Assembly (NCBI GenBank): GCA_035495555.1
Contig: DATJFQ010000078.1
Coordinates: 1 to 64,000 of the forward strand
Source: DATJFQ01 sp035495555
GTDB lineage: Bacteria > Acidobacteriota > Vicinamibacteria > Vicinamibacterales > 2-12-FULL-66-21
Length of the DNA: 64,000 bases
Direction of reading: 5' to 3'
Shown here in pieces: positions 1 to 7,798 of the stretch. The stretch's first letter is position 1. Every line of letters starts with the position of its first letter. The notes under the pieces were generated by a model. It was not told where the DNA came from. It made no database searches and saw only the letters and a list, made by a program, of their open reading frames with translations. Both the position numbers and the translations under genes were made by a program.

Positions 1-82
1 TGACGTCGGCGCGGGACGTGGCGGGCACGAGGAGCGCCCCTGCGAGGAAGAGCGCCCCGGTAAGGCAAGAATGACGTGACAT
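1..82 (-). CDS. N-terminus of a secreted protein (partial)
   Basis: An ATG at 82-80 opens a frame that stays open to the window edge, giving 27 residues. They form a classical Sec signal peptide: a short basic start (MSRHS), a hydrophobic core (ALFLAGALLVPA) and a small-residue cleavage area (TSRA). The gene would run divergently from the phosphate transport pair. No clear ribosome binding site precedes the ATG and the mature protein lies outside the window, so its function cannot be given. It could be a chance frame, but the signal-peptide pattern is convincing. Confidence 0.5.
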   Translation of the reverse strand, partial: MSRHSCLTGALFLAGALLVPATSRADV

Positions 83-106
83 CGGGCCAGCATAGCGTGT
101 TTTACC

Positions 107-277
107 GCTCTCAGCTCTCAGCTCTCAGCTCTCAGCTCTCAGCGCTCAGCTGTCAGCCTCAGCTTCCCGCTTCCGGACCCCGGACTCCCAGCTCCCAACT
201 CCCAACTCCCAACTCCCAACTCCCAATTCCCAACTTCCAACTTCCAACTCCCACCTTCCAACTCCCCATTCCCAATC
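107..277. repeat. Heptamer tandem-repeat tract
   Basis: Two adjoining low-complexity blocks fill most of this intergenic stretch. Positions 107-163 repeat CTCAGCT with little variation. Positions 185-277 repeat CCCAACT, decaying to CTTCCAA and CCCATTC. The period is seven bases in both. Open frames through it are repeat artefacts. The rest of 83-378 shows nothing else I can support. Confidence 0.85.
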
Positions 278-378
278 TCGTTATCGATTTCGCGACGGGG
301 CGGGGCGGCCGATGGCGAACGGGTCACGGAGAACGGCGCGCGGCCGATCTGCTAAGATCGCGCCGGAAGTGAGGATGC

Positions 379-996
379 GTGGCCTTTAGACTGATCCCGC
401 GCGAGGAGAAGTTCTTCGACGACTTCTCGGCGCTGGCCGAGCAGATTCGCCACGGCGCGGCGCTGCTCGATACGATGCTGGCGCCCGACCGGCCCATCTG
501 GGACAAGGCCGACGAAATCAAGGAAGTCGAACACAAGTGCGATTTCCTCACGCATGAAATCATCCAGCGGCTCAACCGCACGTTCGTCACCCCGCTCGAC
601 CGCGAAGACATCTTCGCGCTCGCGCGGTCGCTCGACGATGTCATGGACGCGATCGACGCGTGCGCGACGCTCGTACGGCTGTACCACATCGACAGCGTCC
701 GCTTCGGCGCGCGCGAGCTGTCGCGTCTCATCGTCGACTCCGTCGAGCAGATCGCCTGCGCGATGCGCGCGCTCGAGGGACGCCGCGGGGTCGCCGAGTG
801 CGCCGTCGAGATCAACCGGCTCGAGAACGAAGCCGACCGCGTCCACCAGCAGGCGGTCCAGTCGCTGTTCAAGGACGAGGCCGACGCGGTCAAGATCATC
901 AAGTGGAAAGAAATTCTCGACTTCCTGGAAGAAGCCACCGATCGCTGCGAAGACGTCGCTAACGTCGTCGAAGGCGTCGTCGTGAAGCACGCCTGA
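379..996 (+). CDS. DUF47 family PhoU-like phosphate transport regulator
   Basis: A 205-residue all-helical protein of the DUF47 (PhoU-like) family, which usually sits beside PiT phosphate transporters and is thought to modulate them. The typical start is present (FRLIPREEKFFDDF, residues 3-16), and acidic/basic helices follow with the family's EVEHKCD and LDDVMDAID segments. The GTG at 379 is chosen because the protein begins with the family's usual N-terminus and GAGG lies 5' of it. The stop is five bases before the PiT transporter start, so the two genes are almost certainly co-transcribed. Likely a cytoplasmic, metal-binding accessory factor of the transporter. Confidence 0.9.
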   Translation: MAFRLIPREEKFFDDFSALAEQIRHGAALLDTMLAPDRPIWDKADEIKEVEHKCDFLTHEIIQRLNRTFVTPLDREDIFALARSLDDVMDAIDACATLVRLYHIDSVRFGARELSRLIVDSVEQIACAMRALEGRRGVAECAVEINRLENEADRVHQQAVQSLFKDEADAVKIIKWKEILDFLEEATDRCEDVANVVEGVVVKHA

Positions 997-1001
997 GCCG
1001 G

Positions 1002-2015
1002 ATGGACGCGAACCTGCTCGCGGTAGGCGGGCTCGTCCTCGTTGCGCTGATCTTCGATTACATCAACGGATTTCACGACGCCGCGAATTCGATCGCCACG
1101 GTCGTATCGACCCGCGTGCTGTCGCCGGCGAAGGCCGTCGTGTGGGCCGCGTTCTTCAACTTCGCCGCCGCGTTCCTCTTCGGCACCGCCGTCGCGAAGA
1201 CCGTCGGCGCCGGGATGGTCGATCTCAGCGTCGTGAACTTCACGGTCATCTATGCGGGGTTGCTGGGCGCGATCGTCTGGGACCTGATCACCTGGTATTA
1301 CGGACTGCCCACCAGTTCGTCGCACGCGCTGTTTGGCGGGTACGCCGGGGCGGCGGTCGCCAAGGCGGGCTTCTCCGCGATCGTGCCGTCGGGCTGGACG
1401 AAAACTCTCATCTTCATCGTCGTCTCGCCACTCCTCGGCCTGGTCGTGGGGCTGGGGGTGATGGTCGCCATTTACTGGACCTTCCGGTCGATGCGTCCCG
1501 GGCGCGTGGATCAGTGGTTTCGGCGGCTGCAGTTGCTCTCGGCGGCCGGCTTCAGCCTGATGCACGGCGCGAACGATGCGCAGAAAACGATGGGGATCAT
1601 CGCGGGCGCGCTCGTGACGGGCGGCTATCTGCAGATGGACCACGGGCAGCTGCCCATTCCGTGGCTCGTGGAGATCGCCGCGTACACCGCCATCGGCCTC
1701 GGGACGCTGACGGGCGGCTGGCGGATCATCCACACGATGGGGTCGAAAATCACGAAGCTGCAGCCGATGGGCGGCTTCGCTGCCGAGACCGGCGCGGCGG
1801 TCGCGATTTTCGTCGCCACGCATTTTGGCGTCGGCGTCAGCTCGACGCACACCGTTGCCGGCGCGATCGTCGGCGTCGGCGCCACGCGGCGCCTGTCCGC
1901 CGTGCGCTGGGGCGTCGCCGGGCAGATCGTGTGGGCGTGGGTTCTCACGATTCCAGCCGCGGCGTTCATTGGCGCCGTGCTCTTTCGCGTCTTCGTCCTC
2001 GCCGGGTTCCGCTAG
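1002..2015 (+). CDS. PiT family inorganic phosphate transporter
   Basis: A 337-residue polytopic membrane protein that takes up inorganic phosphate (as metal phosphate) by ion symport. Both PiT signature repeats are visible: the N-terminal FDYINGFHDAANSIATVVST (about residues 19-38) and the C-terminal half with SLMHGANDAQKTMG (about 185-198), plus GLPTSSSHAL and VGVSSTHTVAG, the paired GxxxSSTH-type motifs. Length is normal for a bacterial PiT protein. It directly follows the DUF47 gene and shares its promoter. About 160 bp downstream hold no gene but do hold a hairpin. Confidence 0.95.
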   Translation: MDANLLAVGGLVLVALIFDYINGFHDAANSIATVVSTRVLSPAKAVVWAAFFNFAAAFLFGTAVAKTVGAGMVDLSVVNFTVIYAGLLGAIVWDLITWYYGLPTSSSHALFGGYAGAAVAKAGFSAIVPSGWTKTLIFIVVSPLLGLVVGLGVMVAIYWTFRSMRPGRVDQWFRRLQLLSAAGFSLMHGANDAQKTMGIIAGALVTGGYLQMDHGQLPIPWLVEIAAYTAIGLGTLTGGWRIIHTMGSKITKLQPMGGFAAETGAAVAIFVATHFGVGVSSTHTVAGAIVGVGATRRLSAVRWGVAGQIVWAWVLTIPAAAFIGAVLFRVFVLAGFR

Positions 2016-2047
2016 CCGTCCATCCGCCTCGCGCGTACTCACGAGCT

Positions 2048-2065
2048 GTGTCCTTTGGAGGACAC
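2048..2065 (+). other. Perfect hairpin downstream of the PiT gene
   Basis: GTGTCCT and AGGACAC form a perfect 7-bp stem around a TTGG loop, 32 bases after the phosphate transporter stop. No T-run follows, so it is a weak candidate for termination or mRNA stabilisation rather than a standard intrinsic terminator. It is the only structure I see in 2016-2176. Confidence 0.4.
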
Positions 2066-2176
2066 TCCAATCCGGCGCTTTCTCAGAACGCTCAAAAAAC
2101 GTTGAAAACTGGCATTTTTCGCCGGTCTCTTCATGGCATGGCCGTTGATGAACAGGGGTGCAGAGGAGTGAGGACC

Positions 2177-2764
2177 ATGAGAACCCCGCACACACCGTTC
2201 GTCCGACGCGCAGCCGTGCTGGCCGTCGGCGCCGCGCTTGCCACGGTTGGCTGCGCGACGCGCGACGCGGCGTCCACCGATGCGCGACTGGCATCGCCGT
2301 CACCTGCAATGTCCGTCGCCTGCGAGCCGACGCAGCGCGCGGTCGTACACCCGACCGTCATTGACGGCGTCGCCATGTCGCAGGTTGCGTGTGTGAGCAC
2401 CGCCGCGACGACAACTACCGGGACGGGAGTGCAGACAGTTTCCTACGTGCCGCAACCTGCCGTCGCACCCGCGCCAGCGATCGCATATGAACGCGCCGTC
2501 AGTTACGACGCGCCGCGCGTCGTGCCGGCCACGTACACGACCGCGGCACCGCAGCGCGTGGTCGACGAACCAGTGCGCCACTACACACGCCGGCCGACGC
2601 GTTCGGTCAAGAAGAGCGCCGTCATCATCGGATCGTCTGCGGGCGCGGGCGCAGGCCTTGGCGCTGTGATCGGCGGCAAAAAGGGCGCGGCGATCGGCGC
2701 CTTACTCGGCGGCGGCGGCGCGACGCTGTGGGACCAGATCACGAGACACAAGCAGAACCAGTGA
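2177..2764 (+). CDS. Glycine-zipper lipoprotein/secreted protein
   Basis: A 195-residue protein starting at an ATG preceded by GAGGACC. It has a basic start, a hydrophobic stretch and a cysteine (AALATVGC) at about residue 26, an acceptable though not perfect lipobox. The middle is rich in Ala, Thr, Val and Pro and low in complexity. The C-terminal 40 residues contain a glycine-zipper segment (GAGAGLGAVIGGKKGAAIGA), typical of small membrane-associating YMGG/Rick_17kDa-like proteins of the outer membrane. The reading frame is open far upstream into the PiT gene, but only this start gives a signal peptide. Function unknown; an envelope structural or stress protein is likely. Confidence 0.75.
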   Translation: MRTPHTPFVRRAAVLAVGAALATVGCATRDAASTDARLASPSPAMSVACEPTQRAVVHPTVIDGVAMSQVACVSTAATTTTGTGVQTVSYVPQPAVAPAPAIAYERAVSYDAPRVVPATYTTAAPQRVVDEPVRHYTRRPTRSVKKSAVIIGSSAGAGAGLGAVIGGKKGAAIGALLGGGGATLWDQITRHKQNQ

Positions 2765-2842
2765 ACTGACCTCAATTACGGGAACGGGGGACTGCAACGC
2801 GGTTCCCCGTCTCGATCGCGCGCACCCATTTCGCACCTCCCG

Positions 2843-2940
2843 ATTGGGAATTGGGAGTTGGGAAGTGGGAGTTGAGAGTTATCCCCGCCGCCCTCCCGCC
2901 TCTCGCCTCCCCCTCCCCCGTCCCGCCTCGCGCCTCGCGC
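2843..2940. repeat. Heptamer tract before the TonB receptor
   Basis: The first half repeats TTGGGAG-like heptamers. The second half is a C-rich tract of CGCCTCC/CGCCTCG units. It sits in the 262-bp gap 2765-3026, upstream of the receptor promoter. The sequence class is the same as at 185-277 (reverse complement) and inside dnaE2. Confidence 0.8.
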
Positions 2941-2958
2941 ATTGGTCCCGACCCGTTC

Positions 2959-2964
2959 TATAAT
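2959..2964 (+). promoter_or_regulatory. Candidate -10 box of the TonB receptor gene
   Basis: A perfect TATAAT lies 62 bases before the receptor start. No good -35 hexamer is seen at 16-18 bp spacing, so the call rests on the -10 alone. Confidence 0.3.
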
Positions 2965-3026
2965 CGGCGCCGCCGGACGGGTACTGCTTCCCAGTTCCGG
3001 CATCTCCTTGGAGGAGGGGAGACGGC

Positions 3027-6000
3027 ATGAACAAGCTGATGTGCCTTTCGGGCATGCTGGCACTGGTGTGCGCGCTGGCGCCTGCGGCAGTGGCGCAGGA
3101 AACGCGCGGTTCAATCGAAGGAATCGTCAAGGACGCCTCCGGAGCCGTCCTTCCTGGCGTCACGGTCGAGGCGCGCGGCCCCGCTCTGGTGACGGGACAA
3201 ACGACGGTCACAGACGGAGAAGGCGCCTACCGATTCCCGGCGTTGCCTCCTGGTATCTACGAGGTGACGGCGAACCTCTCGGGCTTCCAGCCCGCAAAGG
3301 TCGCAAACATCGAGCTGCAGCTCGGCCGCATTCTGAAGGTCGATTTCAGTCTCAAGCTCGGCGGGGTGGCAGAAACCGTGGAGGTCACAGGGACGCCGCC
3401 CGTCATCGATGTCAAGCAGAACGCCGCCACCGTCAGTATCGACAAGGACCTCATCGATCGCATTCCGCGCGGCCGCGACTTCACGAGTGTGATCACAACG
3501 GCGCCCGGTACGAATGACGAGACCAAGGCCGGCGGCCTGCAGGTCGATGGCGCGTCAGGCGCTGAAAACCGGTTCGTCATCGACGGCCTCGATACGACGT
3601 CGCTGACGTCGGGCCAGTCGCAAAAGGAGCTGCTGGTCGATTTCGTGGACGAAGTGCAGGTGAAATCCAGCGGGTACAACGCAGAGTATCGCGCCACGAC
3701 CGGCGGCGTGATCAGCGCGATCACGAAGTCTGGAAGCAACACCTACAGAGGTGACGCCGGATGGTACTACTCCAACAGCGACTGGAGCGGCGCCGAACGG
3801 CCCTCGCTCCGGCTCAACCCGTCGAACCAGACGCTCGCCGAATACATCACGACGCCCCGCGACCCGTCGTATAGCAGCGACATGGTGGTGGATATCGGCG
3901 GTCCGCTCCTGCACGATCGCGTGTGGTTCTTTGCGGGTTACGCGCCGCAGATCAGCCGCGCGAAACGCACCGTCACCTTTCAATCGACGGGAGAGACGAA
4001 GAGTTTCCGCAACGACAGCACCGACCATAACGTCAATTACAACGTCACGACCCAGCTGCTCCGGAACCTGCGGCTGAAATTCGCGGCAAGCAACGAACGT
4101 GGCATCGGCGCTCCGTCGACGCTGCCTGGCAAGGAACCGAACGGGACCAGCACCAGCAACCCGACACTCTTCCCGAATCCGCTGAGCCACAACACGTCGA
4201 ACGATTCATACGCGACGGATCTGGCGTGGATCGTGACGCCGAAATTCTTCGTCAACACGAATGTCGGGTTGCTGACGTACAACACGTGGGGAGTGACGGC
4301 GACGCAGTTCTCCGACGTGCTCCGTCACACCTTCAGCGGCTCGAACGTCTGCACGGATCCCGGGCGTGCCGGCACGAGCGCGTGCCCGTTCCCTGAGATT
4401 CCATCCAGCCTTCAGAACATCAACAGCTTCGCGGACAACCCGGCGAGCACGCGCGACGTCCGCGACAAGTTTGGTCGCGTCGGCGTGAACGTCGACGGCA
4501 CGTACTACGGGACGTTCAAGGGACAGCACACGTTCAAGACCGGCGTACAGTTCGAACGTTTGACGAACGACGTGCTGACGGGGGCGCAGGCACCGACGGT
4601 CGCCTTGAGCTGGAACGCGTCCCGGACGACGCTCGACGATCCGCCGCGGCAGGTCCGCGGCGCCTACGGCTATTACACGGTCTCGCGCTTCTACACGCAG
4701 GGCAAGATCCACTCGAACAACATCGGGTTGTTCATCCAGGACGCGTGGACGCTGAACAACCGGCTGACCATCAACGCCGGTGTCCGAGCGGACAGCGAAA
4801 CCATGCCGTCCTATCGTCCCGAGAACCCGAGCCTGAAGTTCGGTTTTGGGGACAAGATCGCCCCACGTGTCGGGTTCGCGCTCGACGTCAAAGGTGACGG
4901 CCGCTGGAAAACGTACGGCAGCTGGGGTCAGTTCTACGACATCAGCAAACTCGAGCTGCCGCGTGGCGCCTGGGGCGCTGAGCACTGGATCGACTACCAC
5001 TACACGCTCGACACCTTCAATTGGCCGAGCATCACCTGCACCGGCGAACCGGGCAGCGGCTGCCCCGGCACGTTCATCGAACAGGCGGACCGGCGTCATG
5101 TCTCGAACGATCCAAACGACCCGCTCGTCGATCCCAACCTGCAACCGATTCGGACGCAGGAGTTCACGCTCGGGGTCGATCACGAGTTGAACCACCTGAT
5201 GTCGGTGGGCGTTCGCTACGCGCACAAGTGGCTCGATCGGACCATTGAAGACGTCGGCATTCAGGTCGCGGGTGTGGGCGAAGTGTTCATGATCGCGAAC
5301 CCCGGGTACGGCGTCGCGTCGAAAACGCTGCTCAATTCCACGCCGCCGTGCACGACGTGTCCGGCGCAGCCGCCGGCCAGGCGTGATTACGACGGTCTCG
5401 AGCTCCGTCTGCGGAAACGGCTTGCCAACAACTGGTCGCTGAACACCAGCTACACCTTCAGCCGGATCTACGGGAACTACTCGGGGCTCGCCAGCTCGGA
5501 CGAAAACGGTCGCAGCGACCCGAGCGTGGAGCGGTTCTTCGACGGGCTGTACATGTCGTTCGATCAGAATGGCAATCCGGTTTACGGGGTGCTCGGCACC
5601 GATCGCCCGCATTACTTCAAAGCCCAGGCCACGTATCAATTGCCGTGGGGCACGGGTATCGGCGTCAACTACGACCTTGCCAGCGGTACCCCGCAGTCGA
5701 GCACGATTACGTTCAAGAGCGTGCCGTTTTTCCCGTATGGCCGTGGAGACATGGGCCGCACGCCGGTTTTTAGCAACACGGACCTGTCCATCTACCATCG
5801 GCTGCATCTGCACGGCCGGTCGGAGCTGGATTTGTATCTGAACGTGTTCAATCTGTTCGATCAAGATACGGTGACGCGTCTCGCCACCTCGAGATACCGT
5901 GATCAGTTGCCGGGTCTGACGGACGCCGGGTTTTTCCAGGGATTCGACGAGGCGGCCATCGTTGCCGCGAACGGCAAGGTCCGTCCCGATCCGCGCTTTG

Positions 6001-6062
6001 GCCTTCCCGATCAATTCCGTGGCGCGCGGTCGATGCGCGTCCAGGCGAAGATCTCGTTTTAG
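3027..6062 (+). CDS. Oar-like TonB-dependent receptor with carboxypeptidase-regulatory-like domain
   Basis: A 1011-residue outer-membrane protein. Residues 1-24 are a Sec signal peptide ending AAVAQ. Residues about 26-105 form a carboxypeptidase-regulatory-like (transthyretin-fold) domain (GSIEGIVKDASGAVLPGVTV). A plug domain follows at about 115-230 (FVIDGLDTT), then a long beta-barrel rich in aromatic and Asn residues that ends in phenylalanine (AKISF), as barrels do. GGAGGAGG stands before the ATG. This architecture is greatly expanded in Acidobacteriota and used for uptake of large or complexed substrates. No SusD-like partner or TonB/ExbB is adjacent, so the substrate cannot be inferred. 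A strong terminator follows. Confidence 0.92.
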   Translation: MNKLMCLSGMLALVCALAPAAVAQETRGSIEGIVKDASGAVLPGVTVEARGPALVTGQTTVTDGEGAYRFPALPPGIYEVTANLSGFQPAKVANIELQLGRILKVDFSLKLGGVAETVEVTGTPPVIDVKQNAATVSIDKDLIDRIPRGRDFTSVITTAPGTNDETKAGGLQVDGASGAENRFVIDGLDTTSLTSGQSQKELLVDFVDEVQVKSSGYNAEYRATTGGVISAITKSGSNTYRGDAGWYYSNSDWSGAERPSLRLNPSNQTLAEYITTPRDPSYSSDMVVDIGGPLLHDRVWFFAGYAPQISRAKRTVTFQSTGETKSFRNDSTDHNVNYNVTTQLLRNLRLKFAASNERGIGAPSTLPGKEPNGTSTSNPTLFPNPLSHNTSNDSYATDLAWIVTPKFFVNTNVGLLTYNTWGVTATQFSDVLRHTFSGSNVCTDPGRAGTSACPFPEIPSSLQNINSFADNPASTRDVRDKFGRVGVNVDGTYYGTFKGQHTFKTGVQFERLTNDVLTGAQAPTVALSWNASRTTLDDPPRQVRGAYGYYTVSRFYTQGKIHSNNIGLFIQDAWTLNNRLTINAGVRADSETMPSYRPENPSLKFGFGDKIAPRVGFALDVKGDGRWKTYGSWGQFYDISKLELPRGAWGAEHWIDYHYTLDTFNWPSITCTGEPGSGCPGTFIEQADRRHVSNDPNDPLVDPNLQPIRTQEFTLGVDHELNHLMSVGVRYAHKWLDRTIEDVGIQVAGVGEVFMIANPGYGVASKTLLNSTPPCTTCPAQPPARRDYDGLELRLRKRLANNWSLNTSYTFSRIYGNYSGLASSDENGRSDPSVERFFDGLYMSFDQNGNPVYGVLGTDRPHYFKAQATYQLPWGTGIGVNYDLASGTPQSSTITFKSVPFFPYGRGDMGRTPVFSNTDLSIYHRLHLHGRSELDLYLNVFNLFDQDTVTRLATSRYRDQLPGLTDAGFFQGFDEAAIVAANGKVRPDPRFGLPDQFRGARSMRVQAKISF

Positions 6063-6158
6063 GAAGGCGCGAGCCGTCACGCAACGCTCCGAGCTGCCGA
6101 ATAGGAATCGGGCGTCGGGAACGTACGAATGAGCCGCCAGCGGGAGGAGTTGGCCGCA

Positions 6159-6193
6159 CGGCGTCGAGGATTCGTCCTCGGCGCCGTTTTTTT
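6159..6193 (+). terminator. Rho-independent terminator of the TonB receptor
   Basis: A 12-bp stem (CGGCGTCGAGGA with TCCTCGGCGCCG, one G-T pair) closes on a TTCG tetraloop and is followed by seven Ts. It lies about 97 bases after the receptor stop. Confidence 0.9.
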
Positions 6194-6229
6194 CTGTCGC
6201 TCACGGGGTTTGCCGCTACGATTGAGGTC

Positions 6230-6919
6230 GTGATCCTGCTGTCGACGGCGCTCTTCCTCGGCTTTCTGCATGGCCTAGGCGCCGACCATCTCATGGCCAT
6301 CGCCGCGCTGACGGTCGACGGCCGGGTGCAGTCGCCCGGGGCGCGCCGGGCCCGCGCGCTCGGCGTCGCCACGCGCTTCGCGATCGGCCACGCACTGCTC
6401 CTGAGTTGCGGTGCCGGCCTGCTCGTCCTCATCGGCTGGTCGATCCCGGCCGTCGTCGAGCGCGGCGGCGAAATGCTCGGCGGCGCGCTGCTCGTGATCA
6501 TCGGCGGCGTGGCGCTCTGGGGAATTTTTTCCGGCCGGGTCTACGGCCACACGCACGCGCACCCGCACGAGCCGCGTCCGCACTGGCATCTGCACGTCGC
6601 CGGGCCGGACCACCACCGCGCGGAAACGACGCATTCGCATCTGCCCACGATCATCGGTGCGGCGTTCGCGATCAGCAGCCTGCGCGCGCTCGCGATGCTC
6701 ACACCGTTCGGCGCGCGCCTCGGCGCGGCGCCGCTGCCGCTGCTCCTCTCGCTCATCACCGTGTTCGCCGTCGGCATCCTCATCTCGATGTCGCTCTTCG
6801 GCGTCGCGCTGGCGCGCGTGCTCTCGACACACGCGCTCGCGCGGATCGGCGCCGGCGCCTCTTTCCTGGTGGGCGCGTCGTCGGTGGTCCTGGGCGTCGC
6901 CTGGATGATCACGGCATAA
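6230..6919 (+). CDS. Nickel/cobalt transporter-like membrane protein (HoxN/NixA-RcnA superfamily)
   Basis: A 229-residue protein with about six membrane segments. The first helix carries HGLGADHLMAIA (residues 14-25), matching the H-x4-DH metal signature of NiCoT/RcnA-like transporters. A His-rich loop (HTHAHPHEPRPHWHLHVAG and HH, about residues 105-130) would bind metal between helices 3 and 4. It likely moves Ni2+ or Co2+; import or efflux cannot be decided. The start is a GTG at 6230 with GAGG just upstream. It stands alone between the receptor terminator and a 230-bp gap, so no operon partner (such as urease or hydrogenase) fixes its role. Confidence 0.75.
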   Translation: MILLSTALFLGFLHGLGADHLMAIAALTVDGRVQSPGARRARALGVATRFAIGHALLLSCGAGLLVLIGWSIPAVVERGGEMLGGALLVIIGGVALWGIFSGRVYGHTHAHPHEPRPHWHLHVAGPDHHRAETTHSHLPTIIGAAFAISSLRALAMLTPFGARLGAAPLPLLLSLITVFAVGILISMSLFGVALARVLSTHALARIGAGASFLVGASSVVLGVAWMITA

Positions 6920-7062
6920 GAACAACTACCAACTACACAACTCCACAAGCTGGAAGGCAGAGCGCAGCTGTGTGGCGGGGTCGAGCAAACGAGCCTTGCG
7001 TCGTTGGGAGTTGTGCAGGTGCTATTTATCTCTTATGCTTCAGAGATAGGCGCCCTGTTGCG

Positions 7063-7128
7063 CCGCCGGCCAGGAGAGTCCGATTCCGCATCGGACTGAG
7101 GCGTTGCCCAAACGGCCCCCTGGCGCGG
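7063..7128 (+). promoter_or_regulatory. Candidate structured 5' leader (three-way junction)
   Basis: The sequence just upstream of the hydrolase gene can fold into a compact three-way junction. P1 pairs CCG-GCCAGG (7066-7074) with CCTGGC-G-CGG (7119-7128). P2 is a perfect 8-bp hairpin, AGTCCGAT (7077-7084) with ATCGGACT (7090-7097). P3 pairs CGTT (7102-7105) with AACG (7111-7114), extended by GG/CC around a bulge. The Shine-Dalgarno sequence lies 15 bases beyond P1. I do not recognise it as a known riboswitch class. The fold was drawn by eye in GC-rich sequence. The remainder of 6920-7062 is low-complexity (CAACTAC-like) or featureless. Confidence 0.35.
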
Positions 7129-7153
7129 AACCTTCAACCAATGGGAGGCAGTG

Positions 7154-7765
7154 ATGTCCGACCGCAGCGCAGTTCTCGTCATCGACCTGGCCAATGATTT
7201 CGTGTTTGCTCCCGGTACCATCGCGACCGCCGGCGGCCCGGAGTACCAGCAGCGCGCGCAATCGATCATCCCCGCGCTTCGCCGTTTGCTCGAAGGCGCG
7301 AGGGGAGCTGGAGTGCAGGTGATTTACGCGACGGATGCGCATCAGCCAGGCGACAGCGAGCTGGCCAAGTGGCCGCCGCACGCGATGAAAGGCACGCACG
7401 AGGCCGAAATCGTCGACGACCTCCGTCCCCGACCGGGGGACATCGTCCTCGAGAAATCCACCTACAGCCCGTTTCTCAGTACCGATCTCGAGCAGCGGCT
7501 CCGCCGCGCCGGGATTTCACGTCTCTACATCACGGGCCTGCACACGGACTGCTGCGCGCGCCATACCAGCGGCGACGCGTTTCAAAAAGGGTTCGATCTC
7601 GTGTGGGTGACCGACGCGCTTCAGGCCTTCACGGACGAGGCGCACCGCGCCGGCCTCGACTACTTCAGGGCCTGGTATGCAACAGATGCGGAGCGGCAGT
7701 TCGTCACCGTCGACGAGGCGATCGCGCAGTGGACGGGCGCTCGGGAATTGCAGATTGCAGATTGA
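7154..7765 (+). CDS. Isochorismatase/nicotinamidase-fold cysteine hydrolase
   Basis: A 203-residue cytoplasmic hydrolase of the isochorismatase-like family. The catalytic triad is readable: Asp in AVLVIDLANDF (near residue 10), Lys in IVLEKSTYSPF (near 99), and Cys in GLHTDCCARHT (near 134). Family members hydrolyse nicotinamide, isochorismate, ureidoacrylate or similar amides; neighbours do not tell which. ATG 7154 is preferred to GTG 7151 because GGGAGG at 7143-7148 is then properly spaced. The last few residues (ELQIAD) are encoded by a heptamer tract, so the C-terminus looks repeat-derived. Confidence 0.88.
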   Translation: MSDRSAVLVIDLANDFVFAPGTIATAGGPEYQQRAQSIIPALRRLLEGARGAGVQVIYATDAHQPGDSELAKWPPHAMKGTHEAEIVDDLRPRPGDIVLEKSTYSPFLSTDLEQRLRRAGISRLYITGLHTDCCARHTSGDAFQKGFDLVWVTDALQAFTDEAHRAGLDYFRAWYATDAERQFVTVDEAIAQWTGARELQIAD

Positions 7766-7798
7766 AGATTGAAGATTGATCTGCAATTCACAATTCGC
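7744..7798. repeat. Heptamer tract spanning a gene end
   Basis: GATTGCA, GATTGAA and GATTGAT units repeat about five times across the stop codon of the hydrolase and into the 22-bp gap before the convergent MFS gene. An inverted tail (CTGCAATT) follows. Confidence 0.8.

Noticed and set aside
76..372. A 98-codon plus-strand open frame at the window start
   Set aside because: It is a translation of the heptamer tracts (SQLSALSSQ, LPTPNSQ) and has no independent support.
2135..2155. A further sigma-54-like site (TGGCAT-N5-TTGA) before the glycine-zipper gene
   Set aside because: Two mismatches including the -12 C and no functional context; likely chance.
324..2309. A 661-codon open frame on the minus strand opposite the phosphate genes
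   Set aside because: Shadow of high-GC coding sequence; composition is Arg/Asp-rich nonsense and DUF47 and PiT on the plus strand have clear family motifs.
4206..6080. A 624-codon minus-strand frame opposite the TonB receptor
   Set aside because: No recognisable domain and biased Arg/Val composition; the receptor is unambiguous.
7063..7128. Hammerhead ribozyme or purine/TPP riboswitch
   Set aside because: The three-way junction lacks the CUGAUGA/GAAA core and lacks the conserved loops of purine or TPP classes.
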